Below, in pieces: positions 27,701 through 35,196 of a stretch of DNA of 43,791 nt. The notes under the pieces were generated by a model, which had not been told where the DNA came from, searched no databases, and saw only the letters and a list, made by a program, of their open reading frames with translations. Source of the DNA: Burkholderiales bacterium (GTDB lineage Bacteria > Pseudomonadota > Gammaproteobacteria > Burkholderiales > Burkholderiaceae_C); contig JAJUGJ010000027.1 in the NCBI GenBank assembly GCA_029268225.1, positions 1 to 43,791 on the forward strand, in the 5' to 3' direction. The position numbers and the translations under genes were made by a program. Position 1 is the stretch's first letter. Each line of letters opens with the position of its first letter.

Positions 27701-29062
27701 GCCCGTCTTCTGCCCAGCTGACTTGGCCTCAGGCGATACGCTGATCTCGCCCTGCAAACGCAATGCCGGCGCCTGTCCGTGCAGGGCCTGGGGCTCCAGT
27801 TGCGCCATGCTCAGACGAAGACTACGGCCCTGCCCCCACCCACCTTTCAGGGTCACCTGCGCGGTGTCACCACTTCGCACACGGGGCAATGCCAACTGCC
27901 AGTCGAGTTGCACCGCAGCCAGTACGGCGTCCACAGACCGGGCCTCCTTGGCCCTTGCCAGTTGCCATGTTCCTTGCCAGGACCTCAACGGCAAGCGCCC
28001 CTGATCCCAGGCACCGCTCAGGCGGTTTTGCAAGTCCACACGACCGTGCAAATCAGCATGTCCCTTGCGTTGAGGTGCCATGTCCAAGGCACCGTGCAAC
28101 GCGGTGCGAGGCAAACTCGGCTGCAGATCGGCCAGATTGAGGCCCTCAAAGCGCGCTTTCAGGCGCGACACAGGCCAAGGCGCAAACGCCTGCACCTGCG
28201 CATCAGCGCTCAGAGACTGGGCTGGCTGCTTGCCACGCTGCAAGTGGGCCTGTGCGGTCACCCCCATGTCCGTGAGCGCGCCGCTCAGTCGGAGCTTGGC
28301 CTGCGCGTGCAAGTCAGCGGAAACGGCCCCCACGGCCTGCAAGGCTGCCTCCACCTTCATCCGACCACGCACCGCCACATTGGCTTGGCCTTGCACTTGC
28401 CAATCTCCCCAGCTCAGGTGGCTCAATCGGAGACTGTGACGTGTCGGCAGCAGACCATCATGCAAAGCCAGGGTGGCATCCAATCCCTTGAAAGGCAGGT
28501 CCCCCACCAGATTGCTGACAAATTCACCCACCTGGACGCGATCAAGGTGCACCGAAACCGGCAGACTCAGATCGCGCGGCGCAGCCAAAGGCTTGGGCGA
28601 GCTCGGCCCCGCCACCCAATCCAATCGCACACGACGAGCTTGCAAGCCTTGTGCACGCACGCCCAGCCACCACGCCACCTCCATGTCGGGCTGCAAGGTC
28701 AGGCCCTGCCAGGCTGGCGCATCCAGAATCAAGGCACCACCGCGCGGCAGATCCACCTCCACCCGCTCGGCCCGGAAATCACCCAGCAAGGTCCCTTGCG
28801 GCGCAGCCACACGCACGCCCACCCCCGTCAAGGCACCCAGCAGCCGCTGAGTCGCCCACTCGGTATGGAGCCCCCCCCACACGGCAGCGGCGACGAGGCA
28901 CAACGCCCCCATCAGCCATGCGAATGCACCCGCCAGCCAACGCAAGCGACGCCAACCCGCACCGCGCCGATAGCCTCCGGCCCCCGGCGATGCGTCTGAG
29001 GACGTCACAGCCTGCGCACCGGTGGTCGCAGACGCCGCGTCGTGGGGGGAGCGTTCGCTCAC
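24710..29062 (-). CDS. tamB: Translocation and assembly module inner-membrane protein TamB
   Basis: 1450 residues from a GTG overlapping the tamA stop (GTGA, 29059-29062). One N-terminal membrane anchor (about 41-62, in RWLAGAFAWLMGALC) is followed by more than 1000 residues of repetitive beta-rich sequence, forming the periplasm-spanning groove of AsmA/TamB-like proteins. The conserved C-terminal DUF490 domain ends SRYWYVGYERNLN and a terminal WSWRWD strand. With TamA it helps insert outer-membrane proteins, and TamB-like proteins also carry phospholipid to the outer membrane. The length is in the normal range and no frameshift was seen. Confidence 0.94.
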   Translation of the reverse strand: MSERSPHDAASATTGAQAVTSSDASPGAGGYRRGAGWRRLRWLAGAFAWLMGALCLVAAAVWGGLHTEWATQRLLGALTGVGVRVAAPQGTLLGDFRAERVEVDLPRGGALILDAPAWQGLTLQPDMEVAWWLGVRAQGLQARRVRLDWVAGPSSPKPLAAPRDLSLPVSVHLDRVQVGEFVSNLVGDLPFKGLDATLALHDGLLPTRHSLRLSHLSWGDWQVQGQANVAVRGRMKVEAALQAVGAVSADLHAQAKLRLSGALTDMGVTAQAHLQRGKQPAQSLSADAQVQAFAPWPVSRLKARFEGLNLADLQPSLPRTALHGALDMAPQRKGHADLHGRVDLQNRLSGAWDQGRLPLRSWQGTWQLARAKEARSVDAVLAAVQLDWQLALPRVRSGDTAQVTLKGGWGQGRSLRLSMAQLEPQALHGQAPALRLQGEISVSPEAKSAGQKTGWRDTAATLLARIQGEYGAAYAQPERARSMAVGARPVEASLEARYAPGVVSVSRLLLASAGASAELRDARWQWPIALDATTTPPPAVAWRTKGQLEVRDFDPQLWLPWPAEVSGRNALSAQASFELDATWRGQLDAQLAPSWLAGVPLKGAVQWQSPSQKQVMGLNVNLDAAGNLAQFRAQLPWQADAAGRPQFGASAQWHAQVNASALQALQPLVALAGARQITGDVSLSAQGQGLWPRLSSEGLARVTGLRWLPKDGEGVSVTSAQAQWGVDARNPASALKAQLDVQQVRAANVELSHASVRVSGSVQAHEAHVNASLTRQTPSTASQSGGEVESAKAPAERLTADLTLQGGLRWGDSAHDWQGRIQDLVVRLGDAPGREALRLQPTPVRWQQRDRSESVTLGATQLNVMGAVLHLREAGWSWADRERDPVGVAKLDLSLEAFNLPELLTRWQPKAGWGGDLILEGGLKLTHQRSAPWSVDATVQRKSGDISLSEPTIEGNSAQRLGIRDARVTLQARQGIWTLTQAFEGRSLGKLTGRQVVQAADPMVGPQGTDALQGDLDLSIGNLRPWGTWIPAGWRISGQVQAKAALAGTLGAPRYSGQVVGENLGAGQALMGVNLSEGKLRMSLMGDLMVLEHFEARGGSAGGLLTAQGQATFGDVVQARVSLTADRFPLLQRVDRRVVLSGVVNGALGTETMEADGRVRVDEGLIDISKSSAPTVGDDVMVVNRPAHARPMSETNGNGATGPRQREPQRKLMANLDVDLGKSLRIKGMGLDALLTGVVKVTTPSNRPTLNGTIRVENGTYAAYGQKLVVERGTVAFTGPIENPRLDILAMRAQSPTAASSDVKVGVAITGTAQDPRIRLYSEPAMSETEKLSWLVLGRAPTGLGGADIGLLQTAAVALLSGEGSSPSDNLIGMLGLDEFSVRQTDGAVRETVVNVGKQVSRYWYVGYERNLNATGGNWQLIYTLARRFTLRLQAGVDNAADLIWSWRWD

Positions 29063-31026
29063 AGACTGATCCCCACACTGAAGTGCATGCGCCACTGGCC
29101 TGTGTCCGAGCCACGCGCCAGATCCAGACGCAACATGCCCACTGGGCTGCGCCACCGCACCCCGAAGCCATAGCTCACCTTCGGCCGCAAATCCCCCATG
29201 CGCTCTGCCGCATCCCCCGCGTCCACAAACACCGCCCCCAGCAGGCTGGGCATGCGCTGCAAAATCGGGTGCGCAAGCTCCACACTGGCGGTCGCCATGG
29301 CCCGACCACCGATGGTCACCCCCTCGCGCTTCACACCCAGAGACCGGTAGGCATAACCGCGCACGGAATCGTCGCCCCCCGCACGGAACAGCAAGGTGTC
29401 AGGCACGCTGACATCCTCGCCTGCCGACACCTGTCCGGCCTCGGCCCGTGCGGTCAGATGCCAATTCAGTGGCAGAGGGCGATAGGCCGTGATGCGGCCG
29501 TAGGCGCGTGTGAATGTGCCCGTGCTGTCCAGTGCCGAGTAGGTCTGGCCCAACGTCAACTCGGCAAGGCCGGTATACCCCTGAGTCGGGAGCAACTGGT
29601 TGTCGACATGGCGCCAGATCCACTGCGCCGTGCCACTCAACGCCGAGGCATTCGACACCACCACATCGTTCGCCGAGGACACGCGTGCGTGCTGATACTC
29701 CAGGTACTGGGTACGCTCGCGCACATCCCCCTCCTGCAAGCGTCCCACGCGCACGCGCTGGCTCGTCGTCTGGGCATCATCGCTGTCCAGCAAGCGCGAA
29801 GCCTGCCCCGAGAGCAAGCCCCTCACGCGACCAGGCAGCGGATGAGACGTCAGGTCCACCTGACCACGCGACTCGCGCTTGCCAATCTGCAACGCCGTCT
29901 TGGCCTGCCACCCCAGCCCCCACAGATTCCGGTGCAAGTGTTCGCCGGACACGCGCGGCCCGGTGTCACTGCTCACACCCACCCCGACCGTGGCAGCCTG
30001 CAATGGCAACTCGCGCAACTGCACGACCACCGGCGTGGCATCGGCCTGCGTGGGGTCGAAATCGGTGGCCACAAAAATGTTCTCGAACAGGTTGAGCTTC
30101 TGGATGCGCTCCTGCCAGTCCAGCACCAGCTTTTCTTCGTAGGGGTCACCCTTTTTGAACGGCGCCAGGTTCAGCACCGCCGACGCGGGCTGGCGCGTCA
30201 AGCCCTCCACCCGGATGTCCCCAAACGCAAAGGCTGGCCCCGAGTCGGCCACCAGAAAAATCTTGGCGGTGCGCTCGGTCGCATCCACCGTCACCGAGGT
30301 CCCGCTCCACGAGGCAGTGGGATAACCCTTGGCCCGCAACTGGGCCAAGGCCGCATTCTTCGCCGATGACCACAGGCCCTGACGAAACACCTCGCCTACC
30401 GGCAGACCCCAGTCACGCATCAGACCGTCGGCCAAGGCCTGCGCCCGGGCATCGCCGTCGCTCAACGCCACATCGAACGCGCCTTCATAAATCATCTGCA
30501 CCTTGCTGATGCGCGTGCGCTGGCCAGGGTCGACCTTGAGGGTGACCACCACGGGCTTGCCATCCACCTCATCGTCCACACGGGTGCTGATCTGCGCACC
30601 GAAATAGCCCTCGGCCTCCAGCAGGCCGCGCGCCTCATCCGGTGCGGAGATGACCAGACGCCGCAACTCATTACGGCTGATGCGTAACTTGTCGTTGTCG
30701 GCCCGTTCGCGTTGAAAGCGCGCCAACTCCAGGTACTCGGTGAGCAGTTCGTCCAGCGGCGCAGGTGCATCGACCTTCAACTGCCAGACCAGCGCAGACG
30801 CGCGGCGACGCGCGGTTGCTGCGGCACCCGTTTGAGTCTCAGGCACCGCAGACTCTGTACGCAATGGCACAGCTTCGTCTCCCTCTGCCCCGAGGCTGGC
30901 GGGAGCCTCGGGCGAGGTCGACACCATCGGGGCGGCGGTTTGAGCCCAGGCCCCGGCGGGCAAGAGGCCCCAGGCAAGCGCCAAACCAGGCCACCAATTG
31001 CGCACACGCACCGTGGCCAGCCTCAT
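29059..31026 (-). CDS. tamA: Translocation and assembly module outer-membrane protein TamA
   Basis: 655 residues from an ATG overlapping the VWA gene stop (ATGA, 31023-31026). The signal peptide ends AGAWA-Q (residue 29), three POTRA domains span about 90-330, and an Omp85/BamA-type 16-strand barrel ends in HFSVGISL. The barrel has the DSVRGYAYRSLG motif, matching the conserved VRGY/F box of the Omp85 family. It works with TamB in building outer-membrane proteins. Coupling to the upstream VWA gene by a 4-base overlap is not the usual tam arrangement. Confidence 0.93.
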   Translation of the reverse strand: MRLATVRVRNWWPGLALAWGLLPAGAWAQTAAPMVSTSPEAPASLGAEGDEAVPLRTESAVPETQTGAAATARRRASALVWQLKVDAPAPLDELLTEYLELARFQRERADNDKLRISRNELRRLVISAPDEARGLLEAEGYFGAQISTRVDDEVDGKPVVVTLKVDPGQRTRISKVQMIYEGAFDVALSDGDARAQALADGLMRDWGLPVGEVFRQGLWSSAKNAALAQLRAKGYPTASWSGTSVTVDATERTAKIFLVADSGPAFAFGDIRVEGLTRQPASAVLNLAPFKKGDPYEEKLVLDWQERIQKLNLFENIFVATDFDPTQADATPVVVQLRELPLQAATVGVGVSSDTGPRVSGEHLHRNLWGLGWQAKTALQIGKRESRGQVDLTSHPLPGRVRGLLSGQASRLLDSDDAQTTSQRVRVGRLQEGDVRERTQYLEYQHARVSSANDVVVSNASALSGTAQWIWRHVDNQLLPTQGYTGLAELTLGQTYSALDSTGTFTRAYGRITAYRPLPLNWHLTARAEAGQVSAGEDVSVPDTLLFRAGGDDSVRGYAYRSLGVKREGVTIGGRAMATASVELAHPILQRMPSLLGAVFVDAGDAAERMGDLRPKVSYGFGVRWRSPVGMLRLDLARGSDTGQWRMHFSVGISL

Positions 31027-32195
31027 TTGCTCAGCAAACGCATGGCACTTTCCAGGCCCTGCAGGCTCATGGGGAACATGCGCCCCCCAATCAACTGATG
31101 CATGATCGACACGCTCTGGCGGTAGTTCCACACCCCAGGCGGCTCCGGGTTGATCCAGACATGGTTGGGAAAGGCGTTCGTCAGCCGCCCGATCCACTCG
31201 GCGCCCGGTTCCTCGTTGTTGTATTCCACACTGCCGCCGGGCTGCAGGATCTCATAGGGGCTCATCGTGGCATCGCCCACGAAGATGAGCTTGTAGTCCT
31301 TGTTGTACTTGCGGATGATGTCCCAGGTCGGGATCTTCTCGGTGAAACGGCGGTGGTTGTTCTTCCACATGAAGTCATAGACACAGTTGTGGAAGTAATA
31401 GAACTCCAGGTGCTTGAACTCGGACTTGGCGGCCGAGAACAGCTCCTCCACCCGGTGGATGTGGTCGTCCATCGAGCCGCCCACGTCCATCAGCAGCAGC
31501 ACCTTCACGGTGTTGTGACGCTCGGGCACCATCTTGATGTCCAGCATGCCGGCATTGGCCGCCGTGGCCTGGATGGTGTGATCCAGATCCAGTTCCTCAG
31601 CCGCCCCTTGGCGGGCGAACTTGCGCAGACGGCGCAGGGCCACCTTGATGTTGCGGGTGTCGAGCTCGATCGTGTCGTCGTAATCGCGGAACTCGCGCTT
31701 GTCCCACACCTTGACCGCGCTGCGGTGGCGCGAACGGTCCTGTCCGATGCGGATGCCTTCGGGGTTGTAGCCATAGGCCCCGAACGGCGAAGTGCCGCCC
31801 GTCCCGATCCACTTGTTGCCGCCCTCGTGACGCTCCTTCTGCTCCTCCAGCAGCTCCTTGAGACGGTCCATGAGCTTGTCCCAGCCCATGGCCTCGATCT
31901 TGGCGCGGTCTTCCGGGCTCAGTTCGCGCTCGAACTTTTTGCGCAGCCACTCCAGCGGCAACTCCCGCGTCAGGTCGATGGCCTGGGTCGCCCCCTGAAA
32001 GTACATGGCAAACGTGCGATCAAATTTGTCAAAATGGGCTTCGTTCTTCACCAGGGTCATGCGCGCCAGGTGGTAAAACTCATCCACCGAGGGGCCTATG
32101 ACCTCCCCCTTGATCGCTTCCAGCAAGCTCAGGTACTCCGGAATCGTGACCGGCAACTTGGCTTGACGCAGAGCGAAGAAGAAATCAATCAGCAT
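31023..32195 (-). CDS. VWA domain (CoxE-like) protein
   Basis: 390 residues from the ATG at 32195 (GGAAAG upstream); the longer frame to 32243 lacks family sequence. The helical N-terminal region is of the CoxE type, and a von Willebrand A fold begins near 228 with MIDAS DVGGSMDDH (Asp237, Ser241), a variant of DxSxS in which the first Ser is Gly. Partners of MoxR ATPases commonly look like this, and a MoxR gene lies 1.3 kb away on the same strand. Together they may act as a metal-dependent chaperone for an enzyme or complex. The gene is coupled to tamA. Cytoplasmic, no signal peptide. Confidence 0.88.
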   Translation of the reverse strand: MLIDFFFALRQAKLPVTIPEYLSLLEAIKGEVIGPSVDEFYHLARMTLVKNEAHFDKFDRTFAMYFQGATQAIDLTRELPLEWLRKKFERELSPEDRAKIEAMGWDKLMDRLKELLEEQKERHEGGNKWIGTGGTSPFGAYGYNPEGIRIGQDRSRHRSAVKVWDKREFRDYDDTIELDTRNIKVALRRLRKFARQGAAEELDLDHTIQATAANAGMLDIKMVPERHNTVKVLLLMDVGGSMDDHIHRVEELFSAAKSEFKHLEFYYFHNCVYDFMWKNNHRRFTEKIPTWDIIRKYNKDYKLIFVGDATMSPYEILQPGGSVEYNNEEPGAEWIGRLTNAFPNHVWINPEPPGVWNYRQSVSIMHQLIGGRMFPMSLQGLESAMRLLSK

Positions 32196-32287
32196 GGGCT
32201 TTCCAGAAAGTCTCTGCGCTATTTTCACCCCGGATCCATCCAAACGAAAGCCTGGGGCCTCTGTGAAGCCCTGAAACCGCCCCCGAC

Positions 32288-33478
32288 ATGGAAACTCGCC
32301 ACCTGCTGCTGGCCTTCGTTCTGCTGAGTCACACGCTCACCACGGGCATGTGGTGGATGGGCGGCACCTGGATGGGACTGTCGAGCCGCGCTGCGCGCTA
32401 CTGGCTGATCGCCAGCCTGGGCAATGGTGTGGGCCTGTGCCTGATCCTGCTCCCTGGCAGCGGCCCCGCAGAGTTGCGCATCCTCACGGCCTGCTCGCTC
32501 GCCGCGCTGGCTGCCATCTGGATGAGGCAAGGTTTGCAGGTGTTCCTCAAACTGCCTCGCACCGAAGCACGCCATCTGGCGCTGAGCATGGCCTTGATGG
32601 GATTCAACATTCTGGTGTGCGTGCCGCTCGGCTGGCAGGCTGCGGGGGTGGCCGTGAGCGCCGGTGTGGTGGCCGCTGCCATGCTGCTGAGCGTTCGCGA
32701 GGTCTACCACCCACTGAAGCGGGAGTTCAACCGAGGCACGGCCTGGGCTGCGTCCCTCATGTTCTGTGTCATCGCCTTGTGTGCGATCGTGACAGGCCTG
32801 AGCCAGCTGGGCCCCAACTGGCCGTGGCCATGGCTGGACAGCCCGCTCGAGACACGGCAGTTCGTGCTGAGTTTCGTGAGCGTCACGCTATCGATCCTCA
32901 CCAGCTTCGTGTTGGGATACATCGTGGTCATGCGACTGGTGGGGCGACTGGAGCACCTCTCGCTGCATGACGGCCTGACGGGCTTGCTCAACCGCCGCGC
33001 CATTGAAGCCATGCTCGCGCGTGAAACGCAGCGTCTGGAGCGTTTCAACCAGCCTTTCTCCATCCTGCTGATCGACATCGACCACTTCAAGCATGTGAAC
33101 GACCAACTCGGTCACCCGGCAGGCGATCAGGTTCTGATGGAAGTTGCGCGCCGCCTGCAGGCCGAGGCACGGGAGGTGGACCACGTGGCGCGCTACGGCG
33201 GCGAGGAGTTCTGCGTGCTGCTGCCGCACACCGAACACGAAGGCGCCTTGCAGGCTGCCGAGCGTCTTCGGGAGAGTGTCTGCGAGCGCCCGATTGCCTG
33301 GGGGACCGTGAACGTGCCGGTCACGATCAGCATGGGGCTGGTGTGCGCGGACAACCCGCAAGAGACGCTGCAATCACTGTTGCGCCGGGCCGATGCGGCC
33401 CTTTACCAAGCCAAGGAAGGGGGCCGCAACATGGTGGTGTCGGCCCCGACGCCGAACGAGGCAGCCGCGCCACATTGA
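32288..33478 (+). CDS. Membrane diguanylate cyclase (GGDEF domain)
   Basis: 396 residues. Six to seven N-terminal membrane helices (about 1-215) form an undefined sensor, followed by a GGDEF domain from about 222 with active-site GGEEF (304-308). The inhibitory RxxD site (Arg295-Asp298) lies 5 residues before it, so the enzyme should make c-di-GMP and be product-inhibited. It is transcribed opposite to its neighbours, between the VWA and MoxR genes, with a divergent promoter region at 32196-32287. It ends 15 bases from the MoxR stop. A LapA-like adhesin lies 2 kb away, which is a plausible c-di-GMP output. Confidence 0.92.
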   Translation: METRHLLLAFVLLSHTLTTGMWWMGGTWMGLSSRAARYWLIASLGNGVGLCLILLPGSGPAELRILTACSLAALAAIWMRQGLQVFLKLPRTEARHLALSMALMGFNILVCVPLGWQAAGVAVSAGVVAAAMLLSVREVYHPLKREFNRGTAWAASLMFCVIALCAIVTGLSQLGPNWPWPWLDSPLETRQFVLSFVSVTLSILTSFVLGYIVVMRLVGRLEHLSLHDGLTGLLNRRAIEAMLARETQRLERFNQPFSILLIDIDHFKHVNDQLGHPAGDQVLMEVARRLQAEAREVDHVARYGGEEFCVLLPHTEHEGALQAAERLRESVCERPIAWGTVNVPVTISMGLVCADNPQETLQSLLRRADAALYQAKEGGRNMVVSAPTPNEAAAPH

Positions 33479-33493
33479 GGCGCGACCGCTTGT

Positions 33494-34336
33494 TCAGCGG
33501 TTGTGGCGGGCCATGTGGACCAGCTTCTCGAACAGGCTGAGGTCCTGCTCGTTTTTGAGCAAGGCGCCCACCAGCGGCGGCACGCTGACCTTTTCGTCCT
33601 TGTTTTGCAGCACTTCCAGCGGGATGTCCTCGGCCACCAGCAGCTTGAGCCAGTCGATCAGCTCTGAGGTGCTGGGCTTCTTCTTGAGGCCCGGCAGGTT
33701 GCGCACCTCGTAGAAATGACGCATGGCCGCCTGCAGCAAGTCTTGCTTGATGTGGGGGAAGTGCACCTCGACGATCTGCTTCATCGTGGACGCATCGGGG
33801 AAGCGGATGTAGTGGAAGAAGCAGCGGCGCAGGAAGGCGTCGGGCAGGTCCTTCTCGTTGTTCGAGGTGATGATGACCAGGGGGCGATGCTTGGCCTGGA
33901 TCAGCTGACGGGTCTCATAGCAGTAGAACTCCATGCGATCGAGCTCACGCAACAGATCGTTGGGGAACTCGATGTCGGCCTTGTCGATTTCGTCGATGAG
34001 CAAGGCCACCTGCTGATCGGCCTCGAAAGCCTGCCACAGGGTGCCTTTGACGATGTAGTTGTGGATGTCGCGCACCTTTTCGTCGCCCAACTGGCTGTCA
34101 CGCAGGCGGCTGACGGCGTCGTACTCGTACAGACCTTGCTGGGCCTTGGTGGTGGACTTGATGTGCCATTGCAGCAAGGGCATACCCAGTGCTTCGGAAA
34201 CCTGCTCGGCCAACATCGTTTTGCCGGTGCCTGGCTCGCCCTTGACCAGCAAGGGCCGCTGCAACTTGAGGGCGGCGTTCACGGCCAGTTTCAAGTCATC
34301 GGTGGCGACGTATTGATCGGTACCTTGGAATTTCAT
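33494..34336 (-). CDS. MoxR-family AAA+ ATPase
   Basis: 280 residues from the ATG at 34336. Walker A is GEPGTGKT (33-40), Walker B VALLIDEIDKAD, and sensor 1 is VIITSNNEKDLPDAFLRR with the arginine finger. The C-terminal lid domain ends VHMARHNR. MoxR ATPases pair with VWA-domain proteins as chaperones for metal-enzyme assembly. The VWA partner is nearby on the same strand but separated by the diguanylate cyclase on the other strand, so the two may not share a transcript. A longer in-frame reading to 34588 covers the opposite-strand cytochrome gene and was not used. Confidence 0.92.
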   Translation of the reverse strand: MKFQGTDQYVATDDLKLAVNAALKLQRPLLVKGEPGTGKTMLAEQVSEALGMPLLQWHIKSTTKAQQGLYEYDAVSRLRDSQLGDEKVRDIHNYIVKGTLWQAFEADQQVALLIDEIDKADIEFPNDLLRELDRMEFYCYETRQLIQAKHRPLVIITSNNEKDLPDAFLRRCFFHYIRFPDASTMKQIVEVHFPHIKQDLLQAAMRHFYEVRNLPGLKKKPSTSELIDWLKLLVAEDIPLEVLQNKDEKVSVPPLVGALLKNEQDLSLFEKLVHMARHNR

Positions 34337-34439
34337 GCGCTGACTCAACAGGGTTGCTACTGTGTTCGAGTATAGGCGGAGCCCCAATAATGGGCTGCAC
34401 GACCGTGTTTCACTCAGCAGCCATTTTCCACTGCCCACC

Positions 34440-35114
34440 ATGAACACACTGCCCCACCTGCTCCGTTCTTTTGGCGTTTTGACCTCCGCGGCACTGCTGG
34501 CGTTCGGCGCTTGCGCGCAGGACGTGAAGGCAGGCGATGTGAATGCTGCACGCAGCAAAGTCGCCATGTGTGTGGGATGCCACGGCATCCCCGGCTATCA
34601 GTCCAGTTTCCCCGAGGTGCACAAGGTGCCCAAGATCTCGGGGCAATCAGAAGCCTACCTGGCGGCCGCCTTGATGGGGTATCGCAAGGGTGACCGCAAG
34701 CACCCGACGATGAAGGCCGTGGCCACGTCCCTGAGCGATCAGGACATTGCTGACCTGGCAGCTTACTATGCTTCTCATGGTCAGGACCTGCCACCCACGC
34801 CAGCCAAAGGCGCCACGGCCAGCTCCGAGGTGCAAGCTTTGCTGACCAAGGGCAACTGCATGGCCTGTCACGGCGAGAACCTGAGCAAGCCCATCGATCC
34901 AAGCTATCCGAAGCTGGGTGGCCAGCATGCGGATTACCTGTTCGTGGCCCTGAAGGCGTACCACACAGCCAACAACCCCAACATCGGACGAAGCAACCCG
35001 ATCATGGCCGCGCAGGTGCAAGCCTTCAACGCCAAGGAGTTGAAGTTGTTGGCCCAGCATATCGCCAGCCTGCCAGGCGACCTGAAAACGGTGCCGCAAC
35101 CTCGTCTGCGCTGA
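34440..35114 (+). CDS. Diheme cytochrome c, c4-like
   Basis: 224 residues. A signal peptide of about 26 residues is followed by two c-type heme domains: CVGCH (Cys44, Cys47, His48) and CMACH (Cys140, Cys143, His144). Each is followed by a likely Met ligand (Met91 in KHPTM; a second in RSNPIM). Similar tandem halves mark the cytochrome c4 family, periplasmic electron carriers between bc1 and cbb3 or other oxidases. The signal peptide ends in FGAC, which is not a canonical lipobox but allows a lipid anchor. Single-gene unit with a strong terminator at its end. Confidence 0.9.
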   Translation: MNTLPHLLRSFGVLTSAALLAFGACAQDVKAGDVNAARSKVAMCVGCHGIPGYQSSFPEVHKVPKISGQSEAYLAAALMGYRKGDRKHPTMKAVATSLSDQDIADLAAYYASHGQDLPPTPAKGATASSEVQALLTKGNCMACHGENLSKPIDPSYPKLGGQHADYLFVALKAYHTANNPNIGRSNPIMAAQVQAFNAKELKLLAQHIASLPGDLKTVPQPRLR

Positions 35115-35145
35115 AGCAAGGCGCACCACCGCCGGCCCCCATGAA

Positions 35146-35171
35146 CAAAGCCCGCCAAATGGCGGGCTTTG
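35146..35171. terminator. Bidirectional intrinsic terminator, cytochrome c / RTX adhesin
   Basis: CAAAGCCCGCC (35146-35156) pairs with GGCGGGCTTTG (35161-35171), an 11-bp perfect stem with AAAT loop. A and T tracts inside the stem ends allow termination from both sides. It lies 31 bases after the cytochrome stop and 25 bases after the stop of the convergent adhesin gene. Confidence 0.8.
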
Positions 35172-35196
35172 TCATGTTCAAGGTTGCTCGGCGTGG

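Noticed and set aside
33485..33501. Hairpin ACCGCT/AGCGGT between the diguanylate cyclase and moxR
   Set aside because: Six pairs only, overlaps the moxR stop, and no T-run follows on either strand; too weak to call a terminator.
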